DNA of 64,000 nt from JBMNIZ01 sp050951405. GTDB lineage: Bacteria; Bacillota; DULZ01. Shown piece by piece: positions 53,702 through 63,838 of this stretch (positions are counted from its first letter, which is position 1; every line of letters starts with the position of its first letter). The position numbers and the translations under genes were made by a program. A model generated the notes under the pieces. That model had not been told where the DNA came from and did not search any database. It worked only from the letters and a program-made list of their open reading frames with translations. The stretch spans positions 142,985 to 206,984 of the forward strand of contig JBMNIZ010000016.1 of assembly GCA_050951405.1 (NCBI GenBank), written 5' to 3'.

Positions 53702-54298
53702 TTATAGGATAAACCTTTGCCAGTGATCTAATACCTGTTGCCTTACTGACTGGAGATCTTTTCCTGTATCAATCACTACATGCGCATGGGCCAATTTCTT
53801 TTCCACCGGCAGTTGGCTCTCAATTCGGGCTATTGCTTCTTTAAAACTCAGATTATCCCGGGACATGAGCCTTTGGATTTGCACAGACCTATCCACCGTT
53901 ACCAACCAGACCTCATCCACCATTTGGGTCATTCCCGCCTCAATCAGAAGAGCCGCCTCAATCACTACCACTGTATGGGGACGTTCTTTTTTTATTTCCT
54001 CCAAACGTCCCTTGATCCGGCTGATAATTGCCGGGTGAGTAATTTGTTCTAAAACCTTCCGTTTCTCCGGATGGCGGAAAATGATACCGGCCAGGAGACG
54101 GCGGTTCAATTTGCCGTCAGGAAAAAGAATTTCGCTGCCAAAATGCTCAACAATTTTCGCCAACAGAGGGCTGCCGGGAACGGTCAGCTCCCTGGAAATC
54201 TGATCAGCATCGATAATAATAGCCCCAAGGTCTGCCAAAATACCGGATACTGTACTTTTGCCGCTGGCGATTCCTCCCGTAAGACCCAATACCCGCAA
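53702..54298 (-). CDS. coaE: Dephospho-CoA kinase
   Basis: Last step of CoA synthesis. Walker A GGIASGKST, LGAIIIDADQISRELTVPGS, AGIIFRHPEKRKVLEQITHPAI and VWLVTVDRSVQIQRLMSRDNLS are family blocks. TTG at 54298 follows GTGAGGAGGAG by 6 bases and gives 198 residues. The frame stays open for 62 codons upstream and encodes a hydrophobic stretch (PAILLLGLIFIVVHSLIV), overlapping the mutM end; this is not part of CoaE and may be leftover of another gene (ytaF often sits here). Confidence 0.93.
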   Translation of the reverse strand: MRVLGLTGGIASGKSTVSGILADLGAIIIDADQISRELTVPGSPLLAKIVEHFGSEILFPDGKLNRRLLAGIIFRHPEKRKVLEQITHPAIISRIKGRLEEIKKERPHTVVVIEAALLIEAGMTQMVDEVWLVTVDRSVQIQRLMSRDNLSFKEAIARIESQLPVEKKLAHAHVVIDTGKDLQSVRQQVLDHWQRFIL

Positions 54299-54408
54299 GA
54301 TTCTCCTCCTCACTATTAACGAATGGACTACAATAAAAATAAGACCCAGCAGCAGGATTGCAGGATAAGACGTAACATCATCCGCGGCAACCAGGCCGGG
54401 CATCGGTT

Positions 54409-55236
54409 CTAAATTCTCTGACAAGCAGGGCAAAAATAGCTGCTCCGCCCTCCAACTTTCCGGCGGCTTACTATACAACCACAAAGCGGGCAGGGCTCCC
54501 CTTCTTTTCCATATACTCTCAACAATTTCTGAAAAGAACCGTTTCTACCGTCTCCATCCACGTAGTTGCGAATGGAGGTGCCCCGGTGAGCAATTCCCTT
54601 GGCCAGTATTTGCCGGATGGACTGATAAAGACGACCTCTTTCCTCTTCAGTCAGGCTGCCCCCGGTTCGCTCCGGATGCAGTCCTGCGTCAAATAGTATT
54701 TCATCGGCGTAAATATTGCCAATTCCCGCTATTAATTTTTGATCCAACAAGATGGTCTTTATTTTACCCGTCCGGCCTTCCAACAAAGAAGCGAATTTTT
54801 TGAGGCTAAATTCCTTACTCAAAGGATCTACGCCCAGACTGGACAAGCCTTTCAAATTGGAAACAGAAGCACAGGGGATCAAATATATTTTACCAAATTT
54901 TCTCATGTCCACATAGCGCAATTCACGACCATCATCCAAAAAAAAGATCAAATGCAGATGTTTACTTTTTGGTGCATCGGGCTGAACATAAAGAAGCTGC
55001 CCGGTCATGCGAAGGTGAATAATCAAAAGATATTCACCGGACAAATGAAAAAGCAGGTATTTGCCCCGGCGTTCCAGCTTTTCTATTGTTCTGTTCACAA
55101 CCTTATCCTGAAAAAGCCAGGGCTCTATCCCTTCAATGATGCCTCCATAGATTATCTGCACGCCTATGATTCTTTTGGATTTGACTCGAGCTTCCAAGGT
55201 GCGTTTTACCGTTTCCACCTCGGGTAATTCCGGCAT
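54409..55236 (-). CDS. mutM: Formamidopyrimidine-DNA glycosylase
   Basis: Bifunctional base-excision enzyme for 8-oxoguanine. Starts MPELPEVETVKRTL with catalytic Pro2 and Glu3 after processing; GNIYADEILFDAGLHPERTGGSL is the helix-two-turn-helix, and the C-terminal zinc finger is CPLCGCIVSRRKVGGRSSYFCPAC. ATG at 55236 rather than the ATG two codons before. Between polA and coaE, the classic order. Confidence 0.96.
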   Translation of the reverse strand: MPELPEVETVKRTLEARVKSKRIIGVQIIYGGIIEGIEPWLFQDKVVNRTIEKLERRGKYLLFHLSGEYLLIIHLRMTGQLLYVQPDAPKSKHLHLIFFLDDGRELRYVDMRKFGKIYLIPCASVSNLKGLSSLGVDPLSKEFSLKKFASLLEGRTGKIKTILLDQKLIAGIGNIYADEILFDAGLHPERTGGSLTEEERGRLYQSIRQILAKGIAHRGTSIRNYVDGDGRNGSFQKLLRVYGKEGEPCPLCGCIVSRRKVGGRSSYFCPACQRI

Positions 55237-55249
55237 GAACATCCCTTCC

Positions 55250-57965
55250 TTAATCTATCGGTTCCAATTGATACCAGTTGGGTCCTGCCCTTAAATCCAC
55301 TTCCAGGGGTACATCCAAAACAAGAGCATTTTCCATGGCGTCTCTAATCAGTTTAACGACCAATTTCAGCTCCTTCTCCGGCACCTCAAAAATTAACTCA
55401 TCATGAACCTGTAAAATCATTTTGGCAGCAAGGTCATATTTTTGGAATGCGTCACTGATGCGCAGCATAGCCAGCTTAATAATGTCAGCAGCACTTCCCT
55501 GAATAGGGGTGTTCACGGCGGTCCTTTCCCCAAAGGCCCTCACGTTCCGGTTGCTGCTGAAAAGATCGGGCAAATACCGCCGGCGCTTAAGAAGGGTGGT
55601 CACATATCCTTTTTCCCGGCCTTCTTGAATCACCCTTTGAATATACTCTTTCACACCCGGGTAACGGGAAAAGTAAAGCTCGATATACTGGGCAGCTTCT
55701 TTGCGAGAAATCCCCAGATCCCTGGCCAGTCCATAATCACTGATCCCGTAAACTATGCCAAAATTCACCGCCTTGGCTCTCCGTCTCATCTCCCTGGTGA
55801 CCTGATCCATGTCCACGCCGAAATACTTCCGCTGCCGTACGGGCATGGATATCCTGTTTTTTTCTGAAAGCATCCACCAGGTTTTTGTCGCCCGACATAT
55901 GTGAGCCAGGACCCGCAGCTCGATCTGCGAGTAATCGGCGGCTGACTATCAACACCTCCTTCCGCCGAAGGGAATAAAAGCTTTCCGCAGCAGGCGGCCC
56001 TGCTCCAGCCGGACAGGAATATTCTGCAGGTTGGGTTCCGCGCTGCTCAGGCGGCCGGTGGCAGTGATGGCCTGGTTGTAGGTGGTGTGAACTCTGCTGG
56101 TTAGCCGGGTCAACCAGTCCTTTCAAGCCATCAATGTAGGTGGTTTTCAGCTTGACCAGCTGCCGGAATTCCAAAATCTTGGCCACAATTTCATGCCGGG
56201 GAGCCAAGTTCTTCCAGCACAGCCGCGTTCGTAGAAAAGCCTGTCTTGGTTTTCTTTCAGCGGCGGCAAACCCAGTTTCTCAAAAAGGATCACCCCCAGC
56301 TGCTTGGGGGAATTGATGTTAAACTTTCTCTCCCGCCAAGCCATAGATTTCCTCAGTGAGCTGGTCGATACCGGCACTTCCAATTCCCGCCCCATTTGGA
56401 TCAGCACTGCTCCTGATCCAGCCTGACCCCTGTCCACTTCCATGGCAGACAGCACTCTTAACCAGCGGCATCTCCAATTCCTGGTACAGGCGGCAGCATC
56501 TCGCCCTCCTTCAATTTTGCCCAAAGGGACTCGTGCAGGCGCAGAGATAACATCGAGCTCTTTCAGCCGCCTCCCTCGCTTGATGTTCCTGGGCCAGGAG
56601 AACCCGGTCCAGATGCTCCAGGCTGATTTCCGCCAAATCCTGCTTGGCTGATCCCGGATTGAGCAGGTAAGAGCCGATGAGAGTATCTCCGAGCCGGATT
56701 GTGCGACAGAGACACCTTTTTTTTGCATAAAAAGGCCAGGGTCTTTTTGGCGTCGTGGAAAAGCCATTCCCGCTCCGGGATCTTCCAGGTAGGGCCGCAA
56801 AAGAGATAGTATTTCCTTTTCTGCAGAGTCACTATCGGGACTTTCCATTCCAGCGGCGGCCCCTGGCAGAGCGGCAAGCCCCAGGCATACCATGCTTCCC
56901 TTTAAATAGTCCTCCCGGTCCAGTTCCACTTCCAGGGCCAGGGGCTCCTGGGCCGAAAATATCCTGCAAAAACGCTTCTCAAGTCTTCCGGAGTCCTCAG
57001 CTCAATGAAAAGAAGCTGCAGCCCGGGAGATCTCTCTATACTCTTCTCTCCCGTTTGCTCCCGGGAAGCCATTTCCTTCCAGCACATCCTTGATCAGGCT
57101 GTTGAATTCAAGCTCCTTATACAACGCCAGCAGTCGAGGGATAATCCGGGAGTCTCGATAGGTGCAGGACGCCAGATCAAATTCCAGAGGCGCCCCACAA
57201 TCGATGGTGGCCAGGCGCTTGCTCATCAGGGCCTGCTCCCGAAAAAGCATCAGAGTTTTCCTGCAGCTTCTTCCCGGAAACCCGATCAATGTTGTCCAGC
57301 ACAGTTCTCCAGGGAGGTGAAGTTCTTGGATGAGTTTCAGGGCGGTCTTCTTCCCGACATGCCCGGTACTCCGGGAATATTATCCGAAGGCATCTCCCAT
57401 CAGACCCTTTACATCGATCAACTGCTTAGGGATTCAGTCCGAATTGTTCCACCACCCCATGCCAGATCGTAAACGTCTAACTGGGAAATCCCTTTTCTCG
57501 TCAAAAGAAGCGGAGGTATGAGGCGAGACCAGTTGCAGCACATCCCTGTCACCGCTCAGAATCCAGACCTCCAATCCTTGAGCTTCCGCCGCGGCAGCCA
57601 GAGGTTCCGATCAGATCATCGGCCTCATAACTCTCCAGCTCATAAGTGGGAAATTCTCAGGGCCGTTCAATAATTTCCTTGATCAGGCTGAATTGAGGCC
57701 GCAGTTCCACAGGAGTGCCTTTCCTATGCGCTTTATACTCTGATCATATTCCGCATGGCGAAAAGTAACTTTCCCCTTGTCAAAGGCAACGGCCAGGTAA
57801 TCCATCTTTTCCTTGGACGAGCATTTTTGACAGCATGGTTGTGAAGCCATAAACCGCATTAGTAAACACCCCCTGACGGTTCGTCAGCAGGGGCAACGCG
57901 TAAAAGGCCCGGTGGGCCAGGCTGTTGCCATCAACAATAAGGAACTTTTTGGTGTTTTTCACCAA
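55250..57965 (-). pseudogene. polA: DNA polymerase I, many frameshifts
   Basis: PolA with 5' exonuclease, proofreading-like and polymerase domains; the N-terminus is KKFLIVDGNSLAHRAFYALPLL (57780-57965) and the last 207 codons (55250-55873) are intact with the palm and finger motifs (NFGIVYGISDYGLARDLGI, NTPIQGSAADIIKLAM, ILQVHDELIFEVP). Between 55870 and 57780 the homologous frame changes many times, with recognisable pieces such as REQALMSKRLATIDCGAPLEFDL. Protein-level similarity is kept through the shifts. This is more like poor sequence than decay; the gene is essential to many bacteria. Confidence 0.85.
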
Positions 57966-58051
57966 AAAAGCCCCCTTTCTTTGCAGTCTTATTTGCCCCG
58001 CTCAGCCGAAGGAACAATGGATGTCCTTTTCCGGCAAATAATGCGGATATT

Positions 58052-58089
58052 AAAAAATTCGGTATGCGGGAGATATCTCCTGCATACCG
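58052..58089 (-). terminator. Terminator after the anti-sigma gene
   Basis: CGGTATGC...GCATACCG long stem with an inner GGAGATATCTCC palindrome, followed by AATTTTTT on the minus strand. Confidence 0.8.
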
Positions 58090-58105
58090 ATGAAAAGTGG
58101 CCAAC

Positions 58106-59302
58106 TTACTCACTGATCAATTTTATGGAAATATGGATTAAGGCGGTCTCTTTCTCCCAGTCTGCCCGTTCCTGGTCAATCAAATCTATTTCTTCCTCCA
58201 CTCTTTCCAATTCAGCCTGCCAGGCATTTAGCTCTTCCCCAGAGCCTCCTTTGAGCATCAATATCTCTAATTCTTCCTTCCTCTGAAGCAGTGCTTCCCT
58301 CTTTTCCTCTAAGCCCCTGACCGCTTCCCACCGATTCAGATCATAATACTTTTCCGTTACAGGTTCTCCCAAGGGCTTCAAAGCTGCCAGAATCATGTCT
58401 TTTTCGCTGGAAGGCACCTGAAGCTCAACAACGGTCTCACTTTCCAGGACGGTGATTTGAGAGGACAGATCATACTCCTCCGCAATACCCTCTATAACCA
58501 AAAGCGCTTTCTCCAAGTCTTTAAATTGAAATTCCAGGATCACATCCGCTTCCGGCACGGACAGACCCTGGAAGAGGGCTATTTCTTCGCCGGCAGCTTC
58601 ATCATCCGGCAGGGAAGCCGCTGTCATTTCCTCAGCTTCTTCGTCTGTTTTCTCATCGTTTTTCCCGTTGGCGCCATTTCTGGCCGCTGCCTTCACCCCG
58701 GCACCGCCGGGCTGCTTGGCTGCACGGTGGTGGGAGGGGCAGCCATACATCTCAGCGGACTCTTCTTCTGCTGCCGGAGGAGAGATCATGGTTCCCCTTC
58801 CCCGGCCGGAAACCCTCAAATCAAAAGCCTGTGCCGGAGATTTCTCCAGCACCTCGGCCCGGCCCAGATTCCCCCTCAGCCATTTCCGGAGCAGCCTGGT
58901 CCTGGGTGACGGATTTAGCCAGGAAAAGGATCCCCGGCAAAATTCTCGGGAGAAAAGCCATCAGGAGACAGCACACTCATGGTCGTGAACAAGCAGCAAA
59001 AAGCCTGCCGCCGCAGCTCCCAAGGATAGCCAGGGCCGGGAGACAAGCTTCTTCCAGGGTGGAGTAGTTTTGGGGTCGCGAAGCAAGCAAACGCTGACGT
59101 GCAGCTTGAACCGGAAATCAGAGGGAACTTCCACAGGCTCCAAGGAACGCAGAAGGTCAACTGTCCTTCTCAGCCGTTCATATTCCCTGCTGCATAACTG
59201 GCAGGTCGCCAAATGAGCTTCAATGTTTCTTTTTTCTGATAAGGATAATTGATCATCCATGAATAGAGATAATTTTTCCTGTACTATTTGGCAGTCCCTC
59301 AT
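58106..59302 (-). pseudogene. Anti-sigma factor (zf-HC2), frameshifted in the linker
   Basis: An ECF anti-sigma factor. The N-terminus (58961-59302) has the zinc motif with H, C, C in EAHLATCQLCSREYERL and starts the membrane helix (WLSLGAAAAGFLLL). The frame changes in the helix near 58990, and again near 58850; the C-terminal domain (58106-58852) has a helical pair VLEFQFKDLEKALLVIEGIAEEYDL and a coiled coil KREALLQRKEELEILML. It should restrain the ECF sigma gene 15 bases upstream. Broken as sequenced. Confidence 0.8.
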
Positions 59303-59317
59303 GCTTCTCCCCCCTTT

Positions 59318-59932
59318 TTACCTTACTAGACGAGGCTTATCATGGAAAAGTTCCTGGTTTTCCATAATCTTATTTTTCAAGGCATGGCGAGCCCTGTTGA
59401 TTCTTGATTTTACCGTTCCCAGCGAACATCCCAACTGGGTGGCAATCTCCTCGTAGGTAAATCCCTGGATTTCCCTCATAATGAGAACCAGCCTGTACTC
59501 GGGAATCAACTCCCCTAACAATTGCTGCACCGTTTCCTGAACCTCTATTCTTTCGTAAATTCTCTCAGGAGCAAAGGACCAATCTTCCTGCTGACGGTGC
59601 ATTTCTCCATCTTCGGTTATAATGGGGGCATCTAAAGAAACCACTGGTTGTCTCTTACGTTTTCGGAGTTCATCCCGGCAGACATTGGCTACTATATGAT
59701 ACAACCAGGTCTTCAAGGAAGCCTCTCCTCGAAAACTCTTGATAGACTTGAAGGCCCGGACAAAAGCCTCCTGGGCCAGATCACTGGCATCATCATGGTT
59801 GCCGATAAAACGATAAGCAACGTTATATATTTGCTTTTCGTAAAGAATTACCAGTTCTTCAAAGGCCTCCAGGTTGCCCTGTTTGCTTTTCTCAATCAGG
59901 TCTTGTTCCCTGTCTTCCTGGTTCACATCCAT
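59318..59932 (-). CDS. ECF sigma factor (SigW/RpoE type)
   Basis: 204 residues. Region 2 (NVAYRFIGNHDDASDLAQEAFVRAFKSIKSFRGEASLKTWLYHI) and region 4 (YEEIATQLGCSLGTVKSRINRARHALK) are complete. ATG at 59932 is selected: an upstream open frame of 56 codons overlaps dinB and lacks homology. It follows dinB by about 37 bases and is directly followed by its anti-sigma gene, so it is likely held inactive at the membrane. Confidence 0.93.
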   Translation of the reverse strand: MDVNQEDREQDLIEKSKQGNLEAFEELVILYEKQIYNVAYRFIGNHDDASDLAQEAFVRAFKSIKSFRGEASLKTWLYHIVANVCRDELRKRKRQPVVSLDAPIITEDGEMHRQQEDWSFAPERIYERIEVQETVQQLLGELIPEYRLVLIMREIQGFTYEEIATQLGCSLGTVKSRINRARHALKNKIMENQELFHDKPRLVR

Positions 59933-59969
59933 GCCCCGGCCCCCTCTCTTACCAGTAATGGATTTCCCA

Positions 59970-61160
59970 TCAATTCTCTGCTTTATTGTCTTCTTCCAGT
60001 CGGTAAGCGCTTGCCCGCCCAATAGCTCCAAAACCATACTTGCCCCTAATAGTATCCAGAGTTCTGGCCAAAAGTTTCTTTTCCTTCTTTTCCTCATCAA
60101 AAATGGACATCTGGATCGTATCCGCTGGGGAGAAGGAGGTAACTCCCAAACCCAGCAGCCTTACCAACCGCTTTCCATCCCACGCCAAATCAAGCATCTG
60201 TTTGGCGGTTTCATAAATAACCATATCAAGATCGCTGGGTTCTGACAAACTATAATTTCTGGTAAGAGTCTGGAAATCATCAAAGCGTACCTTCAAACAG
60301 ATAGTTTTGCTCTTCAGGCCAGCCACCCGGAGCCGGTAACCAAGTATATCCGCCATGCCTAAAAGCATGGATTCCAGATAATACCGGTCGCAGGTATCCC
60401 GGGGGAAAGTAACCTCTCTGGCCATGGATTTGGCCTCCCTAACTGTCTCTACCGGGCGTTCATCAATACCTCTGGATAATTGGAACAGTCTATAACCCTG
60501 TACATCTCCAAACTGTCTCTGCAAAAGATCAAGGGGAAGTTCCCGCAACTGCTTGATTGTTTTGATTCCAAGGAATTTAAGTCTATTTTCGGTCTTGGAA
60601 CCAACCCCCCAAATCTTATTCACTGGCAGCCTGTCCAGTATCGCACCGGCCTTCCCTGGAGTGATAACAAAAAGGCCGTCAGGCTTGCCTAGCTCAGACG
60701 ACAATTTCGCCAAAAACTTATTATAAGAAATACCGACGGAAGCCGTTAGCCGTAGTCTTTCAAAAATTTCTTTTTTGATATTCCGGCCAATTTTCTCTGC
60801 CGATCCCAGGGCCCCTTCGCAACCCGTAACATCCAAAAAAGCCTCATCGATAGAAATGGCCTCTATTGTTGGTGAGAAGTATTGAAAGATCTTATGGACT
60901 TCTTTTGATACTGCCCGGTATTTTGGCATATTGGGAGGTAAGAAAATTCCATTAGGACAGCGTCGGTACGCTTCGGCTATCGGCATGGCCGAACAGATCC
61001 CAAACTTTCTCGCTTCATAGGAGGCAGTTGAGACAACCCCTCTCTGGTGTGGCAAACCACCGATGATCACTGGCTTGCCCAAAAAAGTAGGATTATCCCT
61101 CTGTTCAACGGCAGCAAAAAAGGCATCCATATCCACATGGATGATCTGCCGCTCAGTCAT
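59970..61160 (-). CDS. dinB: DNA polymerase IV
   Basis: Y-family translesion polymerase of 396 residues. Motifs: IHVDMDAFFAAVEQRDNP, YEARKFGICSAMP, AISIDEAFLDVTGCEGALG and the little-finger region. A possible beta-clamp site QMSIFD lies near residue 347. ATG at 61160 is chosen since GTGGAGGT lies 6 bases upstream; the ATG two codons before sits directly on that motif. It sits upstream of the ECF sigma gene and may share its transcript. Confidence 0.93.
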   Translation of the reverse strand: MTERQIIHVDMDAFFAAVEQRDNPTFLGKPVIIGGLPHQRGVVSTASYEARKFGICSAMPIAEAYRRCPNGIFLPPNMPKYRAVSKEVHKIFQYFSPTIEAISIDEAFLDVTGCEGALGSAEKIGRNIKKEIFERLRLTASVGISYNKFLAKLSSELGKPDGLFVITPGKAGAILDRLPVNKIWGVGSKTENRLKFLGIKTIKQLRELPLDLLQRQFGDVQGYRLFQLSRGIDERPVETVREAKSMAREVTFPRDTCDRYYLESMLLGMADILGYRLRVAGLKSKTICLKVRFDDFQTLTRNYSLSEPSDLDMVIYETAKQMLDLAWDGKRLVRLLGLGVTSFSPADTIQMSIFDEEKKEKKLLARTLDTIRGKYGFGAIGRASAYRLEEDNKAEN

Positions 61161-61367
61161 AAGCATACCTCCACTGGATTAGTGAGTACGTTCAGAGCTT
61201 ACAAGGCCATTATATCATAATAGAAATGGCAAAAGAACCATGTAGGTACAATCCGTACCCATATCGGAAGCATCTCTATCAGCTATTTCCTATTCAATCA
61301 CCCTTTGGCCCGATTGGTCATAGTCAAAAGGACCCGGATAGATAAAATGACCAGTTTTTGGCCATGG

Positions 61368-61721
61368 TCATGTGTGGCGTACGTGATCAAGTCCCTGGTC
61401 AAAAAGCTGGGTAATATGGTCATCGTCCAAGGAATAATAGACCACCTTACCCTCTTTGCGGAATTTGACCAGCCTTAGATTACGTAATACTCGCAACTGG
61501 TGGGAAATCGCCGACTGGCTCATTTCCAGCACCTGCGACAAATCACAAACACAGAGCTCCCCCTGTCTCAAAGACTGAATAATTTTTATTCTGGTAGGAT
61601 CACCCAGCACCTTAAAAGTTTCTGCAAGTTTCACTACTTCCTGGTCAGTTAATTGATGTTTTTTGGCATGGGCCACCGCTTCCTCATCGATACAAGTACT
61701 CTTCACACCCCGGCCACCCAC
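61368..61721 (-). CDS. ArsR/SmtB-family metal-responsive repressor
   Basis: 117 residues, winged helix with VLGDPTRIKIIQSLRQGELCVCDLSQVLEMSQSAISHQLRVLRNLRLVKFRKEGKVVYYSL. The ELCVCDL motif with two Cys and the C-terminal DDDHITQLFDQGLDHVRH are metal-site candidates (alpha3 and alpha5) as in CadC/SmtB. No metal efflux gene is adjacent in this window, so what it controls is unknown. The first codons (before about residue 10) are uncertain. Confidence 0.88.
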   Translation of the reverse strand: MGGRGVKSTCIDEEAVAHAKKHQLTDQEVVKLAETFKVLGDPTRIKIIQSLRQGELCVCDLSQVLEMSQSAISHQLRVLRNLRLVKFRKEGKVVYYSLDDDHITQLFDQGLDHVRHT

Positions 61722-61912
61722 GGTCGACCATTCATCTCACCGCCCGGCATATTACTATTTCTACGCAGATTATACCATGAACTTCCCTGTTGACCAAAAC
61801 ATACCAGGTTCAATGGGAGCCGGTGTACCGGCTTACCACGGCCAAATCCCTGTTCTCCTGGCACTTTTCTCAGGACCTGGCTCAATACCTCCCCTGTAGC
61901 GAAGATTTTTCT

Positions 61913-61943
61913 TTGACAACAGGCTGCCAACCTCTGCTATAAT
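61913..61943 (+). promoter_or_regulatory. Promoter of the SGNH hydrolase gene
   Basis: TTGACA and TATAAT, spacer 19 bases, 22 bases before the ATG. Confidence 0.45.
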
Positions 61944-61965
61944 TGGGTTAAGGGGGAAGGATACG

Positions 61966-62561
61966 ATGAAATGGGTTTGCTTGGGAGACAGCATCACTTA
62001 TGGCTATCCCTTCGGCCCGGAAGAATCCTGGGTCAGCCTCATCGGCTCGTGCCACCGGCCTCACCTTTCCTCAACAAGGGCGTTAACGCAGAGACAACAG
62101 GTGAAATGCTGCATCGCTTTGCTTCTGACGTTTTAGACTCTGCAACCAACGGATCTGATTGTTCTTGGAGGTGAACCAACGATGCCTGGTACAGGGTTTC
62201 CCTCCAGAGAAGTCCAAAAGAATATCAGCCGACATGTATCCGCTCGGCTCAGTGAGAGGAACATCCGCATGCACCTGGCCCTCCCCATTCCCATTAATGA
62301 GAGTGCCGCCTTCGGATCCTTATCTGGAGGAGTCCCTGGTGATCAAGCCTGTTTTGGACCAGTACCGCCACTGGATGAAGGATTATGCGGTCAGAACAAA
62401 AAATCGGCCCCGTCGATTTTTACAATCCCATGTTAGATCCAATCACCTCAAAAACGCGAGGCCTGATTGCTTATGTGGACTCCGGCCATCCCAGCCAATT
62501 AGGTCACCGCACCATGGCGGCGACTCTCTTCAACTATTTGAAGTCCAACAACTTCATTTGA
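61966..62561 (+). pseudogene. SGNH/GDSL-type hydrolase, several frameshifts
   Basis: Begins MKWVCLGDSITYGYPFGPEESWVSLI with the GDS block; NKGVNAETTGEMLHRFASDV, LIVLGG and SGHPSQLGHRTMAATLFNYLKSNNFI (the end, with the Asp/His-type block) appear in changing frames. The intended product is about 200 residues. At least three indels are needed. As with polA, the residual protein-level conservation fits errors or a recent pseudogene. Confidence 0.75.
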
Positions 62562-62623
62562 CGTTAGCCAACTCGTCCTGCAGAACTGACGGTTCCCCTC
62601 GAGGGGAGAATGTCCTAACTCAA

Positions 62624-62653
62624 TTGACAAATCATGCCGGGCTGTGCTATGAT
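62624..62653 (+). promoter_or_regulatory. Promoter of tRNA-Leu (CAA)
   Basis: TTGACA and TATGAT with an 18-base spacer, 25 bases before the tRNA. Confidence 0.5.
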
Positions 62654-62678
62654 ATGACCTGCTACAAAAAGAGAACTT

Positions 62679-62767
62679 GCCGAAGTGGTGGAACTGGCAG
62701 ACGCGCTGGACTCAAAATCCAGTGGAGCTCAAACTCCGTGTGGGTTCGACTCCCACCTTCGGCACCA
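62679..62767 (+). tRNA. tRNA-Leu (CAA)
   Basis: Class II tRNA, acceptor GCCGAAG with CTTCGGC, anticodon CAA in CTCAAAA, long variable arm, encoded CCA. Confidence 0.95.
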
Positions 62768-62776
62768 GTGAAATCA

Positions 62777-62815
62777 AGGCTTCCAGAGTTGTAGAAATTC
62801 CTGGAAGCCTTTTTC
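62777..62815 (+). terminator. Terminator after tRNA-Leu (CAA)
   Basis: AGGCTTCCAG/CTGGAAGCCT stem, loop 13, followed by five T. Confidence 0.8.
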
Positions 62816-63377
62816 GTAAACCTTCGATACTGAAAATGCAATGCAATCTTATTGGAGAAAACGCGGTAGAAAGGCCCATTCGGAAGGCCTGAATTAGTTC
62901 CCCGGTGGGGAAGAGAGACAGCAAAAATGCCTCTTATGTACCGGAGAAGCCAGTTACACCAAGTGCTTTGCCTTTCCTACTTACATGGCGGCGAACCTAA
63001 CAAAAAAATAGCAGGGGTCGCTTTCCTGCTAATGACATTTCTTGACATGTTCTTGTCCTGAGCCTTGCGTGTTAGCAGGGCTTTTTTCTTTGCCGAGAAG
63101 ACCGTTCAATGTGGCCGCTGCCGCTTTGTCCAGGCCAGGGTTTAGAGTACAGGGCAATGGTTACGGTAATAGGGAGTGTCCCAACCACTCCTGCGGCACC
63201 TTTGGATGAACACCACCGGCCACGAAAAGGCTTCTTTTTAGGTGAATGGAAAATCGTATAGCGATACGAATAGATAGCCAAGGGTATGCCGTGTTCTCTT
63301 ACCGGCCCACGGCAGAAGCTTCCGGTAACCCCGCAGTCCTCCGTAGGCCGGAAACAGGCGGGCAGAGGAAAATAGCA
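62816..63377. other. Stretch without a recognisable gene
   Basis: No open frame here resembles a known protein and no clear riboswitch or tRNA is seen. A few small hairpins occur, for instance GCAGG/CCTGC near 63020. It may be degraded or poorly read DNA like the preceding hydrolase gene. Confidence 0.5.
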
Positions 63378-63479
63378 ATGGTTGTCGAATATGGAAAACG
63401 GTTTCCCGCTTTTTGGGCCGCAGTTATCGGAGTAATTCTAATAATTCCCACAATAATAGGAATGAAGCCTTTATTTTAG
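63378..63479 (+). CDS. Possible small membrane peptide, 33 residues
   Basis: Open frame MVVEYGKRFPAFW, AAVIGVILIIPTIIG, MKPLF with one hydrophobic helix and an AGAGGAAAA purine tract before the ATG. The frame extends upstream to 63246 without homology. Evidence is weak and coding is unproven. Confidence 0.3.
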   Translation: MVVEYGKRFPAFWAAVIGVILIIPTIIGMKPLF

Positions 63480-63838
63480 GCAAGAACCTTAAATTTATTG
63501 AGACTTGCAATTATACAATTCTCCAATATAAAAACACAAAACATTCGCCGAGGACAACAGCTTGTGCTACGAAAGCACTTGCCCGTGCTGTGGCAATTCT
63601 CTTGAACCTGGAGACCAGGTTGCGCTTGTCCAAACGAGTTAGGGGGCTAAAGAGCTTGCCGTTCTGGTATGGAAAACTATGCACGCTAAACGGGGGATGT
63701 GCAGGATGAGCAAGAGGAAATTCGTTATTTACTTACATTATTTGTGATGGTGCCAGCGTTTACGGCGTTTACTGCGCCGATACGGTAAAAGAGTGCTAAA
63801 TAAGATTTTCAACAAGGGGAGAATACAAATGCTTGGAA
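63480..63838. other. Leader region before the last gene, no feature recognised
   Basis: Contains paired elements such as GTGCTACGAAAGCAC (about 63562) and AACCTGG/CCAGGTT, so a structured leader is possible, but it matches no riboswitch class I can name. No gene is evident. Confidence 0.4.

Noticed and set aside
62677..62924. Short frames over the tRNA-Leu gene
   Set aside because: Translated tRNA, as in the cluster; no protein evidence.
63100..63377. Riboswitch-like folding upstream of the small peptide (searched for c-di-GMP type blocks)
   Set aside because: The conserved core blocks of that class are absent; only generic hairpins.
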